Translations under genes and position numbers: made by a program
Notes under the pieces: model-generated
Seen by the model: the letters and a program-made list of their open reading frames with translations, nothing else
Database searches by the model: none
Told to the model about the DNA's origin: nothing
NCBI RefSeq assembly: GCF_002078875.1
Contig: NC_034438.1
Coordinates: 67,169,842-67,233,841, forward strand
DNA from: Numida meleagris
Lineage: Eukaryota > Chordata > Aves > Galliformes > Numididae
DNA: 64,000 nt
Direction of reading: 5' to 3'
Shown here: positions 24,160 to 36,375 of the stretch, in pieces
Layout: every line of letters begins with the position of its first letter
Position numbering within the stretch: position 1 is the stretch's first letter

Positions 24160-24760
24160 CTAATCCAGTGTCTTCTGTTCTCAAACACTGTGAATGGTTC
24201 TGGTCTCTGGAGCTCAAGAATACCAGTCCTGTAATCAGAAAAGATATAAGAAATGTTAATAAAATCATTAGGGATTAGTTGCTTTACAAGGGGATATTAA
24301 AATGCTGGCTGTCTTTGTTCGAAGAGGAAAAGGCTGCAAGAGTTTGTAAAATCAGAATTATGGTGGTAAGATGAATGCAGAACTGATACTCTAGAAATTC
24401 TGCTGTACTAGAAGCATGAGGTGCATGATGAAACTATTAGGACATAATTTTGTAAGAGAAAAGATGGCTTTTTAAATAGCGGGTAATGAATTTCTGGGAC
24501 ATGTCACAAACATCTATGTAGGCAAGCAGTATTAGATTCAAAAATATAATTAGACATGTTCATGGTCAACATGTCTTCAAACAGAGTTGCAAGGTAGACA
24601 GTTATCATGCAACCCACTTAGTGGCAGGAGGATTCTGGGTGCAGGAGGGATAAGAGGGGAGAGGACCATTGTCTTCATTGCTAGAGGGACAATACTAAGC
24701 CAGAAGGACCATCAGTGTGACCTTGTTGGAAATTTCCAGTGTTTCTTTTGTCTGAAACTT
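24160..24760 (+). mobile_element. Ancient CR1/L3-like LINE remnant
   Basis: A very diverged match to the tail half of an old CR1-like reverse transcriptase: a TTCTGGTCTC block, then ATGAGGTGCATGATGAAACT, a TGAATTTCTGGGACATGTCAC block (the 'last RT codons'), AATTAGACATGTTCATGG, and a faint 3' UTR. The order of these blocks agrees with ancient amniote CR1 families, but no block is long enough for certainty. Likely predates the bird radiation. Confidence 0.42.
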
Positions 24761-27700
24761 GATTCTTTTCATTTATTTGCAAAATCTGCAGATAAAATGT
24801 ATTTATATTATTTGAAACATATTTATAATTAAGATTTTGGGTCAGGCTATATTTCCTTGTTTAATGGTACATTTGCTGAATGTTTTTATAGTACTTGAGA
24901 CTAGCTGAATCTTAAAGCGTATCATACTGTACTATTCCAAGTTAGGATAAATATTCCCATGGAAGTGAATCTACAGTAACTCTTAAAAATAATATTTAAC
25001 TTTTTTTCTGATATTTAATAATTTTATTGTCAGTGACTTCACATAGGATTTTTATAAGGTACTCTTTTTTGTTTCATGACAGGAAAAATTCTCACGTGAC
25101 AAAAATCCTGCAATAAATTTTCTCCTCCTCATGAAAATCCAGCATGAAACACGTAAAGGACCAACCTGTCACCTGTAGAATGATCTGTAAGTCATATCAC
25201 AATAGTCTGTCTTTACTAGGGGTCAGCCTTCAGCAAGGATGTCTGGTTCAAGCATAAATGGGTAAACGTGTAGCCCCACACTGTTTCCAGTTGTTGCAGA
25301 ACACTTGAAATAGGACAAGAAAAACAACAAGAAGGACCATTAAATATTGGAATGGGGGAATACAGTTTTAAAAAAGCAGGTAAATGGAGCTTGACAAGTC
25401 ATCAGCCAACCTGCAAGATAGACGAAATATCTGCACAGTTTAATCCACATGCATGGCGCGTGATTTGTTTGTTCTCAGAGTTCAGAAATAAGAAAATGTC
25501 AATAAAATATTAGTTTCATCCTTTAAAGAACAAAAAAACAGCTCCCTGTATTTGTTATGGATGGCCCAACGAGAGATGAGTTTGATCTATAGTATTAAGT
25601 GTTGTCTTACACAAAACAGAAGTATGCTGCATTCTAGGAGAGCAATACATCCTTCAAAAGGTAGCATTTGGCTCTCCTTATTCTTTTTTCTTGTATGTAT
25701 ATTCTAATAGAAATGGCGCATTGCACCAAAATTCATCTAAAATTGGTAGCTAAAAAAAAGGAAAAACAAAACTGTAAAAAATGCAATGAAAATACCACGA
25801 AATGAACGCTTTGATAAACAAGTTTCCTCAGTTTCTTAGGCAATGATGCATTTATGGTTTCTGATTTTAACAAAGGCAATAAATCCATAGTAAAAAACAT
25901 ACTTAAAAATATTTTTGGTATAAGAAAAATACCCCTAAAGATAAATTATGTATGTATTGTGGATTTTTTGTTCCAAAAATACAGTAATTTTTTTATTATT
26001 ATTTATTTATTTTTGCATAAGGGTGCAAAAATTGCAGTAGCTTGGAATGAATACAGTCAGACTCGGCAGACTTGGTGGTAACTTCAGCCAGAGTGCAAGA
26101 GAAGCAAACCTCTCAGGTACCTGTCAGAGGCAGGTATGATCTGCACGGGATACACTTGCATGGTGTTTTGTATACCCTGTGTCTAGTTGTCATTAGTGCC
26201 AATTTCTGATCTGATGAAAGGTTTTTGTACGGCACGATGCTGCCTTTGCTGTCGCTGTTCTTTCTCTTGGTGTTATTCATTACTTTTTTTTTCTTCATAA
26301 GTTTTGATGAAAAGATTTGATCACATCTGATAATCTTGTAAAGTAACCTCATTTCATCCTTTTGTGCAGCTGGCCTACTGTCACGTCCTACAAAGCAGTT
26401 CCTGGAAAGGGAAGACCATCATCTCAGCTTGTCTGAGAGAGATGTCTCTCATGTAGAAGCAGCTCCTGACCATCAGCAACATGCTAGTGAAGCATCCTGG
26501 TACCAGAAAAGAGACACAGCCTATCCCAGTCTGTGTTAGGCGCACAGCTATTTGGAATTTTCATCAGCTGAGATATACAGATAAGGCAAAACTGAATCTG
26601 CCTTAGAATTTACAGGTGCCTGTACAGACATTTTTGATGTAAAAGTTGACAGTCATGGAGCTATTAAGTGTTGTAATATCCAGATAGCTGGAAGGAATTT
26701 ATAGGTTGAACAATTCACAGTTTTGCTCAGAAGTGCTAGGCCAGGTCAGTATGGCAAAATGGGGACGTGGGGACATATCTTTGTTGATTAAGGAAGGTGT
26801 AAGGTAAAAGGTAGGACTGATAGATTTTTTGGCAAAAGCATTAACATAATTCATCTTATAGCAATAACTTAGAAAAAGTTTTCTACTGAAATTTATTAGT
26901 TTCAGAAGCATGTAGGGTATTCTCTGGCAATATCTCAGTTTGTGCTATTCACATCCATGTGCAGTTTCTTTTCTAGTATACTAAACTAGTGTAATGACAT
27001 TGGCAAAACACTTCAAAGGTAGGTCAGCCCAAATCTCCGTAAAGCAATACCAAATGCAGTAAAGTTCCTAGTTAAATATTTTGATCACAGATGTTGTATT
27101 TTTCCATATTTAAGACAATACACATTTCAGACCCTGGGACATTGATTCCCTGATTTATGAAGAGTGAGGTTAGACATGGGGACTATACCGCCTATGAGAT
27201 AAGGAAAACACAATGATTTTAAATTAGTTTTTTTCAGCAAAACACAACTCAAAAACATGGAGAGGTAAAATATATTCCTATAGGGTTGTGTTTAATATAA
27301 TCAGAAATCTTTCATTATTGAAAATCTACTTTAATCTACTGGAAGGAAAGAAAGTATAACTATGAAAATAATGTGAAAGATTGCTCCATGAAAGTTAATG
27401 TCTTAGCCATTCTGCATATATTAAGATTAGCACCTTCATTTGGGGTTATGGCAGTTTCATCTGTTTGTTTGCTTTTTACACCAACATCAGTTTCCATGCG
27501 TTCAAATCTGAACAAAATCTCAGACATCTGCTACTTATTTTAGATACTCATTAAAATTTTATCAAATGAAATATTGGAGATGTTATGAAAGATGCCCTCT
27601 GGTTTTCATCTTAAACGCTAGAGTGGTAGAACCTTGTGAACTATGTAGGATTTTATAATATCCGTATTCATATAAGGACTTAGGTTGTGCTTTCAAACAC

Positions 27701-28834
27701 AGAGTTGTACTGAAGTTGCAGATTCACAATAATACCATTCCTAATTTCTACAAATAATAAAAATTTTATTACAGCTGGATGCTTTCCAGTGAAGGAGTAC
27801 ATATGTGCTAACAGTAGCAAACACCATAGACTGAATCAGTTATGTCATTGGCAAAAAGTTGCAGGGATTTTATGATTCCACATGCTTCCATTCAAATTTT
27901 GACAAAAAGTGTCATTAAATCTAGTTTAGCCTTCCCAAAAGGAAACCTGGTGGAGGGCAGGGAAGGGATTTGGTAGTTTATACAAACTGTCACTCACCCA
28001 GGAGGAAAAGCTGGTAGAAGCAATATGATTATAACTTAATGTTTTTGTTACTGTATATTAAGGGTTGTTAAATTTCTCTAAATGAACAGCACGTCTCACT
28101 GGGATATCCTCATCTTCTGATTTATCAATCATTTAATAGTCAATGAGAAAAATATTCTTTCTTCCCAAGAATCATTGGGTTGCCCAGTGTGCTAACTAGG
28201 TACAGAAATAAAAGTTATCTATACAATAAATGCTGCCAACTTCTAAGCCACAGTCCTGAAAAGAGACCAAAAGTAAGGACAGCATTGTAAGTGATGTGGA
28301 GTTTGCTTAAGCACTGACATCACTTGATTTCTCTGTGCACTTCACATTGCATATATCCTTAACAGAAAAGAAAAAAAAAAAAAGCCAACCATTTGATAAA
28401 TATCTCTTTTGAATGGCACTATTTTGCGCTGTTTATAGAACCCAAATATTCGGAAGAATAGGAGAATAAAAGTGCTCTGTGGAAATTAGTATATATAGAT
28501 ATAGATATATGACCATACAAAGAAAAGTATAGGAAAAAAATATTCTTTTCTATACCGTTTTTCTCAGAAGTTAATCGTGATAGTTATATGACAAGTTCTA
28601 TTTTCTTTAAACCTCCTCTATATGTTATCATCTGTAGAATATCCTGCCACTTTATCAGATCAATAAAGTAAAGTACTTCTCTTCCACTGATCTTAAATCT
28701 TGGATTTTATTGCTAGAATCTATACAGGGAAGTACAACATCAAGTCATCTTCTGAATTCCATACGGAGAATGAATGTTGATCATTCACTTTTCAGATGAT
28801 CATTGTGACAGTCAAAACAACTTTTTGAATGACC
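24761..28834. other. AT-rich single-copy DNA, nothing recognised
   Basis: Four kilobases read without finding a named repeat, a splice-bounded exon or an RNA gene. Longest frames are under 85 codons. Confidence 0.5.
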
Positions 28835-29225
28835 TGTCATAAAATGGCAAAGGGTGGCTGTCTAGGCCTGTGTCGAGACTACATAGACCCTCGTACCCCA
28901 TAAACTCAATTAAACATCTCTCTGACCCACTCCTAGAACTTTCCTGAGCCAACAACAGCACAGAGTCAGGGTAGGCCTGCCTAGAGGGCTGACACTATGT
29001 ATAGAAACCACCTACCATCAAGAATCAGCCAGAATCCCCCAGGGATCCAAGAGTAATGATATCACCTCTTCTTTATAGTCTCCCTATCTCTCTTTTTACC
29101 CTCTCTCTTCATTCAAGCACTCTCTACTCCTTACTCCACTAAGTTTGTTGCATTGCATGCGTCCTCTCTCTCATGTAAATCTCATGAAAGTTGCCACTAC
29201 TGAGTAGGAGTGTGCCTTGGATACA
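28835..29225 (+). mobile_element. Possible LTR-like element
   Basis: A C-rich block in an AT-rich setting. It begins TGTCATAAAATGG and can be closed at ...GGATACA, giving TG...CA ends, with CTCTCT-rich sequence near the 3' end as in retroviral U5/R regions. No target-site duplication is visible and no second copy exists in the window, so the limits are guesses. It may instead be unique DNA. Confidence 0.35.
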
Positions 29226-29370
29226 TTCTTAGTATAAAAAAAAAGATTCACCTACCTTCATACCTACTGACCACCTTCTTTCCTTTGTATATTATTTTTT
29301 TTCTGGAACCCAAATGTTTTGTTCTGTCAAAAGTAAAAATAATTATTCTTCCTTTCACCATTCTTTTGTT

Positions 29371-29475
29371 ATAGAATCATAGAATGGCTTGTGTTGGAAG
29401 GGACCTCTCAGATCATCTAGTTCCCATCTCCCTGCCAAGGGGAAGGTTCCCAACCACACCTATCCCAGTAGCTGC
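29371..29475 (-). mobile_element. CR1 LINE, antisense 3' UTR fragment
   Basis: On the plus strand the inverted terminal octamers (ATAGAATCATAGAATGG) are followed by TTGGAAGGGACCTCTCAGAT, the inverted 3' UTR, and then degraded sequence. About 100 bases survive. Confidence 0.85.
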
Positions 29476-32400
29476 TTTCTCAGATATGCCTAATTACTCT
29501 TTTACATAACTTTCTAGTGATAACTATAGAAGCTGAGTAGGCTCATATACAGATTCAGAACTCAAATCTGAAGAACATCCATTATATGAAATTTAGAGTT
29601 TAAGCAACTTCTTTTAAGAAAAAAATGAAATTAATTAAAAAAAATCTTTTTAATAAACTTAATACTTCACTAAAATTTTTTAACTTAGTTCAGCAGTCAA
29701 CAAATAATATCACTTAAGTTGTTAAGAACAAAACATGAAGCTGCAATTGCAATGCAGCTTACAATATACCACCTTGCATGAGTTAGGCTAGTGCACTGCT
29801 GGCTGCAAACTTTTGTAAGTACAACTGTTCCTACACATGCTTCATCCTCTTATGCAGCTCATCGTCTATCTTTGCAGCTGTTACATGAGGCCTAATTCTT
29901 ACACTGCAATCCCTAATGAAAAGACTTTTTTACATCGTTTGAGCATCACTCAGGATGATCAAATTCTGACTTCTTTTGAAGTCCTTAGGGACTTTTATCA
30001 TTCAGGCAATGAATAATTTCAAAATCAGAAGCATAAAACACTCCATAGCGGTTTATTATGTCTTCAACCACGAACTTAGCCTTTTCAACAGATTTTGCTC
30101 TCAGCTACTCTAAATTAAGCTTAAACTGCTAGCATCTGCAGCGGACCATTGCAATTGTAGAACACAGGCCAATATGCTCCATATTTAAAATCAGACTGTG
30201 ATAGTGACTGAATCATGAGACAGGATATCTGTTTGAAATTAATCTTTCTCAAGAAATTGCAAAATACTAGAATCAAAACCAATTGTGCAAAAAGTTCTTA
30301 TAGATAGAAAACATTTTCCATTTTCTGTTTTTTAGGAGACACAGATAGCCAAATACTTATGTACTGGATTTATTGTGAACTATCTTGACTGATTGATAGT
30401 TCAGTAATATGATATCTCATCCAAACAGAATTATAATGTCTTTGTATCTTTGGCTCAATTTATAGTATGAATTGTCCATTCAACCCCAAGCTGTAATGCT
30501 GGCAGAAAAAAAAAAATAAACAGTGGAAATTGTATACTTGACAGCATCAAAAGAAAATGAAATTGAATGCATTCGTCTGCATTTTGAAGAGCAGAACTGA
30601 ATTTGCTTTTTGGCAAATTCTCTGGATTTAAGATTGTCTACACAGTATGTATAACTTAGGCAGAAACGTAACTCAGAAAGCAGAAATAGGAACTGTTGAA
30701 TCTCAAACTTTCAACAGGGAGAGCAGTGCATTTCCTCATTTTGTATTTAGAACAATAGACCATCTGAAGCCACATTGAAAACAGAGAAGAAGGAAATAAT
30801 ATCAAGAACTAAATGAGATAAAAACATACAAAATGCTTGCAATCATTAATAGATGAAGTATGTATTAATATTTGCCATCAGTTTTGTTCTCATCTGTTAT
30901 CCAGAAAGAGCTTTTGAGTTTTGAGAGGCTTTGGTGAGCAGCTCGGTCTTTGTTCTTGGCAAGAAACATCATATATTTGGAATTTTTCCCTCCGCTGATG
31001 GCAGTGACCATTTGGGGCCAGCAGCTGGCATAGAGCTTTGTTTGTCTTTCATAATCTGTCTGCAGTGGCAATTGACTATAAACAGTCAGCACTGTCCAGT
31101 TCAGTAATGTGCCTACTGAGGCTCTTCTGCTCCATCTGGTATGCAATACTAACTTTCATACTAAACATCCCTCTTGAAAGTTGAATAACTTCCATTCATT
31201 TCTAGTGGTACCATTTTAACCCCAAGTGCAATACAGATTTGAATGCCTTTTGCTGTATTCTTTCCTCAGACGAGCAACAAGAATTCCCAGTATTTTCATT
31301 TTACAACACTAAATTCCTGAATTCAGAAATGCTTGTGAACTACATACTCTTATCTTCTTCTGAACATGAGTTGCAATTTGCTCAGCTTCAGACTGAAAGA
31401 GGGGCTTAAATAATGGCCAAGCAGAACTGAGTATACAATGTAATATGTATGTTAAGATTTCAGGTTCTTGTTACTACCAGTATATTTTATTTTAAAAGAT
31501 TGCAAATAACAATGAAAGCTCACTAGCATCATAAAGCAATTGATGCACAACATGTAGCCAAATTTACCATCTCATTCTGCCAACTGTGGGCTTTGGGAGA
31601 TAACTAGAGGTCTGTCAACATACTTTGTTTCAAAATATGTTGCCAGTGAATGCTTTTGTTTACTTTTGGGAAATAAAATCTCACATTTTTACATGTCTCT
31701 CCCTTCCTTGTTAAAAAGTCACTTTGTTCTAGAAATAAAAGCTGTTATCAGTAAAACGCAATACACATTAAAAAAAAAAAAAAGGCAGAAAGATGACATT
31801 ACTAAGACTTTGGAGAGGGAGATGTGCCAAATGTATAGTAGCACCCTTCACATTTGGCCTAAGTGAAAAAAGCAAAAAGCAGAAGTTCTCTTCATGCACA
31901 GAGACATCTCATTACTTGCTATGAGATCCTTTCTGATAAGCTGTCACTAAAATCACATTGGTTTCTACTGTGGAAACAAGTGGAAGAAATTTAACAATGT
32001 TGTTTTAAGAATGCAAGCAACATCTCTATATTAATTACATATTTTGGTTTATACATTTCTTTCAAAAATGTACAAATTATGCCTAACAAATATTGTAAAA
32101 CCGAAATCAGAGTTGAAATCACATGCAAAGGGTCCCTCCACATCTCAGTGAAAACTTCATAAAAGAAAAAGGAAGAATAGAAAATACTTAAGAACATTCT
32201 GAATGGGATTTTTAGGAATATAACTTATGACATCATTGGCTGAAGAAATGTATACAGAGAGGCACCGTTTTGGGTTAAATAATCTTGTGCTTTAGTGGAA
32301 ATACATGGTACTTTTAAACATACCAGCTGATATATAACAAAGCCTGTTAGCCGCAGCAACAGGGAGCTCAGTGAAGACTAACTTCCCATCTTAAAAAGCA

Positions 32401-33791
32401 AATGTAAGCTATGCTGACTTCAGTGTTGCACCCAGAACTGTGGCTCATTTTGTTAATTTAACAAAGGCAGAAATAAAAAAAAAAAAACTAGGCAGGAAGG
32501 GGAGTTGGGGGACACTGTCTGTGTCTGTGAGACTCCTTGCCTCTCCTTTCCCCATGAGTGTCCCTGCACTGAGCACTTCTGGTCAGCATCTCCTGGTCTC
32601 CAAACTAAGGAATGTCTTTGACTCTACATCTACTCTTATTTCTCTCTCCTGTAGTCTTCTAGCTCCGCATTCAATTTCTCTCAATTTTATCTAAAAATTA
32701 TTTTCCCCATGATATTCCCAGGTCCTGGAGTAGGTCAGCCTATGCAATCCAGTGAAACTGGGTCTGGGCTTCTGGAGAAAGAGGAAAACCTCATCTGTAT
32801 TTCTCTTTTCTGTAAGGGAAGCAAAGTGTGCAGAGAGGACATGAACGCTGGAGCTGCTGCCATCGTTCTGAACCTGGCTTTGCCCTTGGCTGAAACCTCT
32901 GCAGTATCACCCCTCACTCATGAGAACTGGCTGCACTGCAGCCTTGCTGTGAAAATAAGCATGCATTAGAGCTGCCAGTTTTTATGGGTACTGTGCCCTC
33001 ATTTCTGGAAGAGAAGTGACTGATATGTGCTGGGGAAACACTTCTCCACATTTCCTACCTAGATCTTCTGGGAAAAATTGGGCTTTTCTAGACCCTGAAT
33101 CATACTCACATAGATTCCTACAGGTCAGCACAAAAGCAGATCATTTCCACACCCCAGAGTGACAGATGCTCTTTCTGCTTGGGTATACCCAGCATGACTG
33201 CAACCACCAGATCATGTTTCATTGAGAGGCAATGTAGAGAGACTGAGAAGCCTGTGAGCTGTGTTAGTATGAGATATAGCTAAGACATTATGACTAGAGA
33301 TCAGTTTACTCACTTCCGAGCTGGTATAAACTAATACAGCTTCGATGTTCACAATGATTGAAGATCCAGCCACAAAAAATGATTGCAGGTACCCAGAGTG
33401 CACTCACTCTCCACATTGTTCAGGCAGCCTCATGTCTCACAAAGATAGCCATAAAGGCTCCCTGTTTCATCAAGCAGATAATAAGAAACATGCTTGCATT
33501 ATCTGTGATTAAAAAAAAATGTTCTTGAATAGTAGGATCTGAACTGAACTATCATCTTTTTGCCATGGAAAAAAACATCATATATAAATGGTTCCAGTCT
33601 TTCCTGCCTTACTATGGGTTTAAAATAACAATTTAGAGTTGAAAATGTTTGGGAATCCTTAATAATTCTCTAAGCCAAAGCAATTATACCTACTAATAAT
33701 TCCCCCCAAATTTAGTCTACTTGAAGGTGCAAGAGCATCCATATCTTCCTAACAAAGGAAATACCACAAATTGTTACCTAGCTGGAAAACA
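29476..33791. other. Single-copy DNA, one unexplained open frame
   Basis: No transposon recognised. A 93-codon minus-strand frame (31146 to 30865) has more balanced composition than its surroundings, but no domain I recognise. A somewhat GC-richer segment lies at 32500-32960. A14 tract near 31770. Confidence 0.45.
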
Positions 33792-33829
33792 GGGGGAGGA
33801 GAGGAGAGGAGAGGGGAGGGGAGGGGAGG
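33792..33829. repeat. (GGAGA)/(GGGGA)n purine microsatellite
   Basis: GGAGA units grading into GGGGA units that run into the gap. The G-run pattern could form G-quadruplex, which would explain sequencing drop-out. Confidence 0.92.
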
Positions 33830-33917
33830 NNNNNNNNNNNNNNNNNNNNNNNNNNNNNNNNNNNNNNNNNNNNNNNNNNNNNNNNNNNNNNNNNNNNNNN
33901 NNNNNNNNNNNNNNNNN
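33830..33917. other. Assembly gap (88 N)
   Basis: Unsequenced. Bordered by a purine microsatellite on the left and GGGGAAAATG on the right. Frames through it are artefacts. Confidence 0.97.
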
Positions 33918-35719
33918 GGGGAAAATGAAATTTCAGTTCCTTACACTGATTGGTAAAATTGTTCAAAAAGTAAAAAGAAATAAATGTTATAGTGGTTCTG
34001 AGTTTCTGTAACACTTCATTCTTTTGAATGGTACTGGATGTGTCACGTGGTGTGTTGTTCTTAGCAGTATGCCCTACGCATGATGCTCTTAACCTGGAAA
34101 AGCTAGTTGGTGCTGCAAAAGCTAACCTGAATACTCATCTTCAGTCAGTTAAGTAACTTATACAGATCCATGATGTTCTGAAAAAAAATCCAAACAGTAT
34201 AAAAATAAGATATTGTCTTAAAAATCTCCATCAAATCATAATTTTGTTTATATGTGTCCAGTACAGTTTAAGCCTTTTCACTACAGGCATATTGTATTTG
34301 CCTGTCTGCCTCTGAAGAAATAAATGAAAAATGGAAGATCTTCATAAAACTGGATGTAAAATGTGTTTGTTACTGTTTGAAGTTGTTACACTAATCCAAA
34401 AAGGCCTTGTGACATCAGTTCTTCTGTCAACTTGCAAGCCCTGTAGAAACTGTTTTGACAATATTTTAATTTCAGTGAGGCTGAATGAGAGAAGAAAAAA
34501 AAAAGCCATTCTAAGCAGATGGTTGTCACAGACTGCATACCACAATTAAGAGCTAGTATACAAGTTTACACAGCTTGATACACTATAAACATTTCTGCAC
34601 ATAAACACTTAATGAAATGAGCTTTGGGTAATTCTTTAGCAAAATAATTCGTTTTTATTCTTTCCATGTTTCTGAAAGTCTTTTTCAACATTTCTACATA
34701 AATAATGAGTTGACTGGCAGATGCAGAGTCCCTGCAGTGCTGTGACTCCTGCAGCAAGTTTTTACCTTTTAACTAAATATGAATAATGAGTAGTCTTTAC
34801 CCCATTGACTACTTCAGGCTTTCCCTCAGGCTTTATAACAGAAATTATAAAGTTATAAAGAAAAGAAAGAAGCATCAAATTATTTTCTGAACTGTAACGT
34901 AAACATAATCTACTGTCATTTCGCTTTCCCACTTGCTTTCTGAATACCAGGAATTATTGTAGAAATAGTCCTCTTCAGGTAGCAGAAGCCACATATATGT
35001 TTAAGCACAGTAGCAATCTGTGTCTTCCAAATAGATGTACTTGTTCTTACATGTGTTCTTGCAGTGTGATAGGCACTCAACACACACAGTAAGAGACGTG
35101 CATCATTCTGCATCACAGAGCTCCTAGTAGCTGCCCATGGCTGAGCATAAAGTGAGTCATCTTCTCATACAAGTGTCCAGTTGGTGACTATTTGCCATAT
35201 GATTCCCCTGCAAGAGAATATTTTGATCCTGACCAAATAATTACACTTGATGTAAGGAAATAAGACACTTCTTGTCAGTTCACACCCACAAATGGATGGG
35301 ATATTTTTAATGACTTAGAAAGAATGAAAGGAAATTTTCTACATATCTGCAATGTGACAAAAGAAGAAAGAGGGAAGTTGCTGAATAATTTAAGGTATGA
35401 AAATTTGCCTTTGTTTAACTGAGATATTACTCAGGGAAAATGAGTTGAAAGGAGGTTTTTGAACAGCATAACATGTCAATATTTGGATTTTGTCCTGCAG
35501 AAATGTTAGTACCCATAAAACAGTGGTTATTCCCTGTAGACATCACTGCATACACAGTTTCACCTAGGATTTCACGAAAAACTGGTATCATTACATTGTA
35601 ATAATATCTGTCCAACGTATTGAATGAAAGCCACTCTTTGAAGCACAGAACCATACAACAGCCCATATTCAGAGGAACCTCAGAAGACCATCAAACTGAG
35701 AACCTCTGTCCTCTTTGTA
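33918..35719. other. AT-rich single-copy DNA, nothing recognised
   Basis: No transposon, exon or RNA gene identified. Confidence 0.5.
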
Positions 35720-36375
35720 GCCACTCCTTATGTACTAGAATTCTGTGATTATGTCCCCCTCAAGCCTTCTCCAGCATGAAGATACGTACTTCTTTCTCTC
35801 TTTCCTCATAGAGCAGGTTCTCCAGCCCTCATTTTTATGGCCCTCATTTTGTCCTTCTTCAGCCTGTGGGGACCGAAACGGGATATAATAGTCTGTGTGT
35901 AGCCTGACAAGCTCTGAGTAGAATGGGATAATTGCATCTCTATCTCTGCTGGCAATGCCTCTACAGATGCAGCCCAGGAGTTGATCTGTATTTGTTGCTG
36001 CAGCAATACATCATTGGTTCATGTTCAGTTATTTGTCCACCAAGACCCACAGATGACTTTCAGCAGTACTGCTCCCCAGAAGTGGAGATCCTAGCCTGTA
36101 TTTGGGTCTTTTAATACGTCATCCAAGGAGAAGAAACTTGCTAAATTCTTTGCTAAAGTCTTTGCTAAATTTCATAGAGTTCTTGCTTGCCAGCTCTTCC
36201 ACCTAGCCAAATCTGTGATGGCTCTCCCTGATTATGTATCCACATCATTATTCAGCTTAGTGTCATCTAGGTCATTCATATCATTCATTATTCATCATCT
36301 AGATAATCTATAAAAACGTTGAACAGTGTGAGGAGGTCGCTGGGAAATCCTACCTGTGACGGGCTGCCAGCCTCT
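35720..36375 (-). mobile_element. CR1 LINE, antisense RT fragment, very old
   Basis: On the plus strand the order of blocks is that of an inverted CR1 RT: CAAGCCTTCTCCAGCATGAA (end of ORF), CTCATAGAGCAGGTTCTCCAG, TGCAGCCCAGGAG, TTGTCCACCAAGACCC (inverted 'VDEKLD' region), a TGTATTTGGG block, a TTCAGCTTAGTGTCATC block (inverted DDTKL, motif C) and AACGTTGAACAGTG (inverted LFNIF). Dozens of indels and an 11-base triplication of TCTTTGCTAAA near 36137-36171 mark it as old. Both ends are approximate; the 3' UTR is missing. Confidence 0.75.
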
